Positions 30,681-37,700 of a DNA stretch of 64,000 nucleotides are shown here, piece after piece. This DNA comes from Bryobacterales bacterium (GTDB taxonomy: Bacteria; Acidobacteriota; Terriglobia; Bryobacterales; Bryobacteraceae): contig JADJOP010000017.1 in the NCBI GenBank assembly GCA_016713735.1, forward strand, positions 26,855 to 90,854, given 5' to 3'. The position numbers and the translations under genes are program-made. Positions within the stretch are counted from its first letter, which is position 1. Each line of letters begins with the position of its first letter. Under the pieces are notes generated by a model. The model did not search any database, was not told where the DNA came from, and saw only the letters and a list, made by a program, of their open reading frames with translations.

Positions 30681-30923
30681 ACGGATCATCTTCTCCGAGG
30701 AAGCCAACGACGACATCCGCACCCTCCGCGGCACATCGCCATGAACGTTCTCGCGGCGATCCACCGCTTGGCCGAGCACGGCTCGGGCAACGTGAAAGAG
30801 CTCAAGGGTAAGGCCGGCGAGAAGCGCCTGCGCGTCGGCGATCACCGCGTCCGCTACACCGAGGAATACACAGACACCCTGAACATCCACAGCGTCAAGA
30901 ACCGCAAGGACGCCTACCGGTAG
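30679..30923 (+). pseudogene. RelE/ParE-family toxin, frameshifted
   Basis: Reads KRIIFSEEANDDIRTLR up to ~30732, then after one missing base RHIAMNVLAAIHRLAEHG, VKELKGKAGEKRLRVGDHRVR and NIHSVKNRKDAYR. This is the full RelE/ParE fold: two helices, then a beta-sheet with the GDHRVRY block. It follows the antitoxin stop directly. No ATG, GTG or TTG is visible in frame near its 5' end, so a second error may hide the start. Members cleave mRNA on the ribosome or poison gyrase; which applies is open. Confidence 0.65.
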
Positions 30924-30967
30924 GGCGGTTGGAGCGAATCACGTCCCGTTCCTTGCCGGTAAACCGT

Positions 30968-31420
30968 TCACTCCGCACGAAATCGTGCGCCCAAGCATAC
31001 GAACAGGGCCAGTGCGGGTGCAAGTAACGTAAGGATGGTCCATCCGTGATAGGCCATGTACTCATAAGGCCAACTCGGCTCCGATACTTGGCGAAAAAGC
31101 CAGTAGGCAGTGCCGGCAGTTATCGGGTTGGCCACCCACACCGCCGAGCGCCAGTGCCGCAGGTCCATCCACCGCCGGAGCAGAATGCCGAGGGCGCAAA
31201 GAGCGCACGCCGTGCAGATTATCTGAGCAAGTACCGCTTGTAAATATGCGCCTCGGGATGTAGCGTCCGATTCGAATCCCTCAGGTGGTCCGAAAACCGC
31301 ACGAATGGACGGACCTCCAACGTAGGCGGCCAACACCAAGGCGGCAAGAACGGCGAGCGTTCCGGCTGCCCCTGCGCCCATTCGCTTCATGGTGACGCTC
31401 ACTTTGCTTGCCGTCTTCAT
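30968..31420 (-). CDS. small integral membrane protein, candidate immunity protein of the RHS toxin
   Basis: 150 residues from the ATG at 31420, set by the strong site GGAGGGAGGA; seven more codons are open upstream. Four hydrophobic helices: about 17-35, 58-80, 88-110 (with WRSAVWVANPITAGTAYW) and 125-145 (LTLLAPALALFVCLGA). No family recognised. It starts 40 bases after the end of the metzincin-like RHS tail, on the same strand, where toxin-immunity pairs place the immunity gene. The link is positional only. Confidence 0.55.
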   Translation of the reverse strand: MKTASKVSVTMKRMGAGAAGTLAVLAALVLAAYVGGPSIRAVFGPPEGFESDATSRGAYLQAVLAQIICTACALCALGILLRRWMDLRHWRSAVWVANPITAGTAYWLFRQVSEPSWPYEYMAYHGWTILTLLAPALALFVCLGARFRAE

Positions 31421-31460
31421 TCCTCCCTCCTTTGCCAACAACTAGTCCTGGCAAGCTCCT

Positions 31461-31726
31461 TTAGTGCCCGGAATCGAACATGACGGCGCGGGAGGAGGGG
31501 GTTGGTGGCGATGGAGGATCTACCTCGCCTTCGCGGTTGTACCTATTCTGCAATCTCTTGCGCATATCAGGACCGAATTCCAGCCCTGGGTTGAAAGTGT
31601 TCGGATCGATAACCGATCTGTCCATGATGGGATCATTACGCGCGTGATCAGCGCGCACCTCGTGCGCGGCCTCGTGGACCGCCGCGTTCCCGATTCCTAC
31701 TATCTGCAACCAAGGATCTCCCTCCG
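31461..31726 (-). pseudogene. C-terminal toxin fragment of the RHS-core gene, metzincin-like HExxH
   Basis: About 85 residues cut off from their N-terminus by the IS3 element. Text runs LQIVGIGNAAV, then HEAAHEVRADH, ARNDPIMD and ends FDSGH. HEAAHEVRADH fits HExxHxxxxxH, the metzincin zinc site (the usual Gly is Arg), and PIMD stands where a Met-turn would be. It reads towards the membrane gene at 31420. The matching N-terminal part lies on the other side of the element, 33301-33800. Confidence 0.6.
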
Positions 31727-31746
31727 TGCCAACATCATTGAGACAC
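31727..31746 (+). repeat. left terminal inverted repeat of the IS3 element
   Basis: Begins TGCCAACATCATTGAGACAC and matches the inward-read right end at 16 of 20 positions; a shared TTACTGA a little further in supports a longer imperfect repeat. Confidence 0.7.
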
Positions 31747-31847
31747 TTCTTGGCCCATTAATTACTGAGCAGGGCAGAATGGATCTCAGCGTGGATATGA
31801 GAAGAAGGCTGGTGCTCGCCCTGCGGCTTTGCCTGCCGCCGGGCGGA

Positions 31848-32286
31848 GTGAGACCGAGCGGAGCGAGGGCGAAGGGGGCAGAGGGCCAACGGCGCCGCCC
31901 GGTCGAGGTGCCGCGACCCGATCCTGAGGTGGTGGCCAAGCCCCGTCGCCGCGCCTTCACCGCCGAGTACAAGCGGCGCATCCTCAACAGGCCGATGCGG
32001 CCCGCTCTCCGGCACCATCGGGGCGCTGCTGCGGCGCGAGGGTTTGTATTCTCTCATCTGGTCACCTGGCGGCGCGGCGGGACGCCGGCATCCTGGAGGC
32101 GCTCACGCCCCAGAAGCGCGTCGAAATCAAGCGCCATCCGCTCGGGGATGAAACAGAAGCTCCGCCGCCAGAATGAACGGTTGACCGAGCAACTGCGCAA
32201 AGCCGAGATCATCATCGACGTTCAAAAAAGTGGCTGCCCTGTTGGGGCGTCCGATCCCCGCCGCTGGACCCGGAGGAGAACTCCTG
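31848..32286 (+). pseudogene. IS3-family transposase OrfA, several frameshifts
   Basis: HTH-bearing small subunit. Recognisable text: VVAKPRRRAFTAEYKRRIL, then in other frames QADAARSP, GTIGALLRREGLYS and SHLVTWRR, and finally KLRRQNERLTEQLRKAEIII. At least three frame changes fall between 31990 and 32150. The start (GTG 31848) is the first in frame after the left end and is uncertain. It needs OrfB for transposition. Confidence 0.7.
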
Positions 32287-33298
32287 ATGCCGATGGTTTC
32301 GGAACTGGCCGTCAGCGTCGGCATCCGTCCGGCTTGCGAGGCATTGAGTGTTTCGCGGGCTTCCTTCTATCGTTGGCAGCAGCAGGCCGGAACCGTTGAC
32401 CAAGCCAAGCCGCGCCCACGTCCATCGCGCGCCCTCACTGAGACGGAGCGGGAAAACGTTCTGGCTCGCCTTCACGATGAACGCTTCCAGGACCGCTCCC
32501 CTGCCGCCGTCTACGCAACCCTGCTCGATGAAGGCCACTATCACTGTTCGATCCGCACCATGTACCGGTTGCTGGAGCAGCGCGGGAATCGCGCGAGCGC
32601 CGCCAGCTCACCCACCCGCCCTATCAGAAGCCGGAACTGCTGGCCACCGCGCCCAACCAACTCTGGAGCTGGGACATCACCAAACTGCTCGGCCCGGCCA
32701 AGTGGACCACTTCTATCTCTACGTCATCCTCGACGTCTTCAGCCGCTACGTCACCGGCTGGATGGTGGCCCGCGCGGAGTGCGGAGCTGGCCAAGCGCCT
32801 GATCGAGGACTCGTGCGCCAGGCAGAACATCAACCCGGCCAGCTCACCGTCCATGCCGATCGCGGCTCGGCGATGACCTCAAGCCGGTCGCCTTTCTCAT
32901 GGCCGATCTCGGCGTCACCAAAACGCACAGCCGCCCCCTACGTCTCCGACGACAACCCGTATTCGGAGAGCCAGTTCCGCACTTTGAGTACCGCCCGGAG
33001 TTTCCGGATCGCTCGGCTCGATCCAGGATGCCCGCGCCTTCTGCCTGCGCTTCTTCCCCTGGTATAACGACGAGCATCGCCATTCCGCTCTCGGCCTGAT
33101 GACCCCGGCGATGGTCCACTACGATCAGGCCCCGCTGATCCGGCGCAGCGTCAGGCCGTCCTCGATGCCGCCTATCGGGCTCACCCTGAACGGTTCGTCC
33201 GCAGGCGCGCGCGCTAACAGGAGGTCTGGATCAACAAACCGCCGGACCCAGAGGAAAAAGTCAGTAAACTCCCTAGCCTGGTGTCTCAAAGTCGTTGA
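32287..33298 (+). pseudogene. IS3-family transposase OrfB (DDE), several frameshifts
   Basis: Starts near LLMPMVSELAVSVGIRPAC with the usual SRASFYRW. The rve integrase core is split over frames: WSWDITKLLGPAKW (first Asp), LTVHADRGSAMTS (second Asp), DNPYSESQF with the Glu of DDE, then RFFPWYNDEHRHSALGLMTP. The tail EVWINKPPDPEE ends at a TGA inside the right terminal repeat. Frame changes near 32597, 32700, 32780, 32870, 32935 and 33010 make it inactive as written. Confidence 0.8.
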
Positions 33299-33300
33299 CA
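33281..33300 (-). repeat. right terminal inverted repeat of the IS3 element
   Basis: Reads TGTCAACGACTTTGAGACAC inward on the minus strand, 16 of 20 identical to the left end. The OrfB stop codon lies within it. Confidence 0.7.
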
Positions 33301-33800
33301 CGCGCCGCTTTGGTCCTCGAAGTTACGAGAGAAGTGTTGACAGCAGCTTGCCCACCCCAATTGCGTCCTCCATCATTGGGCTTGAGCTCCGGATCGCCGG
33401 CCCTGCTCGGCCGTAGTTCAACGACCACAGAATGCCCGGATGGCAGTAGCTGCGCAGCAAATGAGTTCGGGCTGCCCGACTTCAGTTCGTAAGTCACGTT
33501 CTTCAGACCAGCATTTCTCAACTTCTGCGTCATGAACTTGGCAGTGCCCGATGCTACGTTGCCCGGCAGAGTTCCCGGGGAGATTACGAGCTTTAGCTCC
33601 CGCCCGTCTGGATCGATGTGCTTCAGTGGGTGATTGCGGACATAGGAGTAGACATTCCATTGCTGTGGGTCACTAATCCGAGCTTTCGTCATAAACGTGG
33701 GGTCTGGGCTGGTGAACCGCCCATGCACCCCCGAGAAGTACCGCGCCCCAAAATAATCCAACCCCGTCTCAGAGTCTCTTTCCTTGCCGGTGAAGAACAA
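33301..33800 (-). pseudogene. RHS repeat-associated core and start of toxin domain, truncated by the IS
   Basis: Opens with the RHS core hallmark FFTGKERDSETGLDYFGARY, then GRFTSPDP and YSYVRNHPLKHIDPDGRE, the point where RHS proteins switch to a variable toxin tail. The tail ELKLVISPGTLPG ... GGRNWGGQAAVNTS is cut at AAR-V by the IS; its other half is at 31461-31726. There is no N-terminal RHS shell in front: the frame opens right after the preceding gene, so this is an orphan core-plus-toxin cassette. TTG at 33800 is the only start candidate. Confidence 0.75.
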
Positions 33801-33806
33801 ATCCCC

Positions 33807-34708
33807 TTACCTCACCACGACCGTCACGTATTTGCCGCCTGGCCATCAACAGTGAGAACCAAGCTCACCTCCCCACGTCCCGCCAGCGCCGCCGGCAGGG
33901 GCCCGATGTTCACCTGGTCGAGGCCCGCGAACTGGCCTTGGGCGACCGCGCCAAGCACGGGCACGGTCTCGCCGCCAATCGTTGCCGTGACGGATTGCTG
34001 GAAGCCGCGGATGCCGGTTCCGAACAAAAGCAGGTAAACCTGTTCTCCGGCGCGGAGGGCGATGGAGGCCGGTTGCAGCGTGTTCGGGTCAAAGACGAGG
34101 GCCTGCGATTGCGCTCCGGTGGCATCGACCGTCAGTGCGAAGGCGCTGGCGACGCCCGTGCCTTGCAGGTTGGCCGTGTAGAGGCCGGGACTGGTGCGGG
34201 CGATGTCGGCGGTGCCGTTCACGGTCGTGCCCGCGCCCGTTGTGACGACGATGCGCGCCGGGCCGAGGGCAACCGTGGTGGGCACGAGGTAGTTGATCTG
34301 CGTGGGCGCAACGGCGAAGAGCGGCGCGGCATGAGTGACGCCGGCCGCGTCAATGATGTTCACGCTCGTGCCGAGCAGCGTCGTGGGCAGCGTGGCCTGC
34401 GTGTTGGCGGCGAGCCCGGTGGCCAGGTTCTGCCCAAAGCCGGAAGCGATGAGGCCCGGCGCCAGCGGACGCGACGCGGCAAAGCTCGCAGAAGAGACGC
34501 TGACGAACCCGGGTGCAACGGCGCCGGATTGGAAGGCGCGGCGCGTGAGGTCGCCCGCGGTGTTGTAGGTGTAGGCGATGGAGCGGTTGTTGCCATACTC
34601 GGCGCGCGTCAGGCGGCCGGCTGCGTCGTAGCGGTAGCGGATCTCCTGAGCGGCGGCGGGAGCCAGCAGTGCGGCGGCGGTGAGGATGAGGTGCAGTGTC
34701 GTGCGCAT
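33807..34708 (-). CDS. secreted YD-repeat plus TIGR03437 protein (frameshift at the last codons)
   Basis: Signal peptide MRTTLHLILTAAALLAPAAA, then one short YD/RHS repeat pair (RYRYDAAGRLTRAEYGN, IAYTYNTAGDLTRRA), then a TIGR03437 domain (PTQINYLVPTTVALG; VYLLLFGTGIRG; GLDQVNIGPLP). As written it stops at 33824. One missing base at ~33826 restores NTVTVVVR and a TAA at 33807-33809, the usual hydrophobic end of this family. It sits 14 bases after the giant RHS gene and 6 before the orphan RHS core. Confidence 0.75.
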
Positions 34709-34722
34709 GGTGGTCTCCTCAG

Positions 34723-37700
34723 TTAGCGGATCGCGGGAACGGCGTCGATGGGCAGGAAGGCGGCGAAGCCTTCCCAGACGGCGGACTCAGGGTCGCCTGG
34801 CAACGGTGGCGGATAGGGCGCCGAAAGTTGCGCCGTGGGAGTGGCCACGTCGAGCGCGGCCGGCGGCAGTGGGGCCAGGCGGCGGAGTTCGCTGGTGATG
34901 CCGGCTTCCGTGGCCAGCCAGCGGCGGGCGCGGGCGGCGGTGATCTCCTCGGGGTCGATGGGCCGCGGGCCGCGCAGGAACGGATGCGGTGTGAGCGCCA
35001 GCGGCAGCACAGGTTGCAGAGCGGCGGCTCCGATTTCCAGCGGCGAGAGCGCAAAGGCGGCCAGCGGCGTGAGCACACTCACGGCGACAACAGGCTGCGC
35101 GGGCGGCTGCACCTGTACGGATTCAAACAGGCGCGCCGTGATCTGCTCGCGCGGCACGATGGGCTGCGTCGGCACGAGCGAGGGCGAAAGGCCGGTCGGG
35201 TCGGAGAGGCCGAGCGGATTCGATGAGGCGTAGTTGTACGGATTGGCGCGCGCGGCGGCGGTTTGCGGCAGCCAGTCCGGCGAAAGGAAGCGCGACGAGG
35301 TGGCATCGTAGAAGCGGGCGCGCATGGCGTAGAGGCCGACGCTGGTGAGGTCGATCACTCCTTCGGCGGCGCGGAAGGTGAATGGGTTGTTCGTGCCGCC
35401 GGAGCGCGAAACGGTTTCGCCATAGGGCGTCACGACGTAGGTCTCGACTATCGCGCCAAGCTGATTGGTGAGCGCCATGGCGTTGCCTGACTCGTCGAGG
35501 TGGCCGTAGAGCACCGCGCCCTGCGCGTCGATCGAATAGAGCCATTCGCCGGCCGGCGTGAAGATGTGATAGTTCAGGTCATTCACACCGTTGCGTTCGA
35601 TGGCGGGCGAGGGCAGCGCGGTGGCATAGTTCCAAACCCACTGCCGCGCGGCCCCGACGATGTTGCCGAACGCATCGTAGTCGAAGCGCAGGGTGGTGGC
35701 GCCGCTGACGGCTTCGCGCAAGCGTGAGGCGGCGTCCCAGCGGAAGGTGCGCAGGCCGTCGGTGGTCATGCGTCCGGCCGGGTCGTAGCGGGAAAGCGCA
35801 ACCTGGCGGGCGGCGTTGGAGGTGAGCTCCTGCGTACCGTCGACGAGCGTGGGGTTCACGGCGGGCGAACGCGTGGACGACGTCAGGCGGCCGGCGGCAT
35901 CGCGCGCAAGCGTAAGGCTGAGGTTCACGCCCGTGCCGCCGGTGTGCACGAGGCGCGTCATGCGTCCGGCGGCGTCGTAGGTGTATTCGGTGTTCACGCC
36001 GTTGGGGCGATTGATGCGCAGCAGGCGGCGCGCCGAGTCGTAGGCAAACGTGGTGGCGCCGCCGAGCCAGTCAGTCATCCGGATGAGCAAGCCGCGCTCG
36101 TTGTAGGCGTAGCGGATCACGCGGTCCTGCGTGTAGGCGATAGCGGTGATGCGGCCCGCGTCGTCGCGTGTGATGTTGATGCCGTTCGACGAGGCCAGCC
36201 GTCCGGCCGGATCGTAGGTGAAGATGAAGTTGGTGCCGGCAACGGGCAGGCCGCGGGCTTCGCGCTGGATCTCGATATCGGCGCCGTCGGAGAACTGTAG
36301 CCGCGTCAGGTCGCCTGCAGGGTCGTAGGTGAAGTTGCCGGACGAGCCGTCGGCGTGGGTGAACGAGAGCAGCCGGCGGCGCGCGCCCCAGTTGAACGTC
36401 GTGCGCTGGTTCAGCGGATTGACGGCCGCCGAGATGAGGCCTGAGCCGTTGCGCTCCCATTTCCAGTTGGATTGCAGCGGATCAGTGAGCGTGGCCAGTT
36501 GCGCATCGTTGTCGTAGGCAAGCGTCACGGCATCGCCCGTGGGCAACGTCTCTTTCTGCAGCAGCGCGCCGCGCAGCCAGCCATACTGCGTGCGCTCGTC
36601 GAGCGGATTGCGCACCGCGGCCAGCCGGCCTGATGCGTCGTACTCAATCCGCCAGGTGGCCCCACCCGGTTCGGCGATCGCCGTCACGCGGCCGCGCGCA
36701 TCGCGCGTAAAGTTGAGCGCCTGGTTGTTGCCGTTGGTGATGGAGCGCACAGCGCCATTCGTGTACGCCAGCGTGAGCAAGGCGCCGGCCGAGTCGCCGA
36801 TGCCGAGCAGCCGGCCCGCTTTGTCGTAGCGGTAGCGGGTGATGACGCTGGTGGGGTCGGTGATGGACTCCAGGCGGCCCACGGGGTCGTAGGTGTAGCG
36901 CCAGGCCTTGCCGCCCGGCTCGGTGTGAACGAGCAGCCGGTTGTTGGCGTCGTAGGAGTACAGGCGGCGCTGGCCAGCGGTGTCGATCCACGAGATGAGG
37001 CGGTTGTTGCGGTCGTATTCAAGCGTGTGGCGGCGGTTGCGTTCGTCGGTGACGCCGATGATGCGGTCGCGCGAATCGTAGGAGAAGCTGCGCGCGGTGC
37101 CGTCGGGCCAGACGATGCGCGTGCGGCGCCTGGTGGAGTCGTACTCAAAGCGCGTCAGGTCGCCTGACTCTTCGCGCATGGAGGAGCGTGTGCCGTCGGA
37201 GTTATATGTGAACTCCACCATGCCGCCCGTGGGCCGCTTCACCGAAGTGAGCCAGCCGCGCGCATCGTAGGTGAACGCCGTCGTCTGGCCGGCGCGGTTG
37301 ATGAAGGCGATGAGGTTGGCGTTGGCGTCATAGCGGTAGACTTCGCCCGCGCCGTCCGGATAGAGCAGGCTCGTGCGGCGATAGACATTGAAGCCGTTGA
37401 TCTTGAATTCGCCGTAGGTGTACTGCACGGTTTCCCCCGTAGGCAGCGTGTCGCGAATGAGGTTGCCCGCCGTGTCGTAGAGCGAGGTGAACACCGGGCC
37501 GCCGGCCTGCTGGCGTGTTCGCGGCAGGTTGAAGGCGTTGTAGTCGATGTAGGTGCGCGCGCCCTCGGCGTCGGTGAATTCGACCAGGTTGTTCTGCCCC
37601 TCGTGGCGATGAATGGTGACCCCTCCGGCGGCATCGATGATGCGCGTCATGCCGGGCGACGGCGTGTCGTAGCTGAGCGTCATGGCGTTGCCGCGCGAGT

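Larger units (their letters stand above)
31727..33300 (+). mobile_element. IS3-family insertion sequence inside an RHS toxin gene
   Basis: 1574 bases bounded by imperfect terminal inverted repeats: 31727-31746 against the complement of 33281-33300, 16 of 20 identical, both starting TG and containing TTGAGACAC. Two transposase frames in IS3 order lie inside on the plus strand. Flanking DNA on both sides is coding sequence of one RHS-core protein on the minus strand. I see no clear 3-5 base target duplication (only CG is shared), so the exact ends may shift by a base or two. Confidence 0.8.

Noticed and set aside
31262..31290. tRNA T-loop-like GATTCGAATCC
   Set aside because: No acceptor stem or anticodon arm around it, and it lies inside the minus-strand membrane-protein gene.
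32219..32231. Programmed -1 frameshift at AAAAAAG between OrfA and OrfB
   Set aside because: The heptamer is present, but OrfB lies in the +1 frame relative to OrfA as written, so a -1 slip would not join them; surrounding indels make the frames unreliable.
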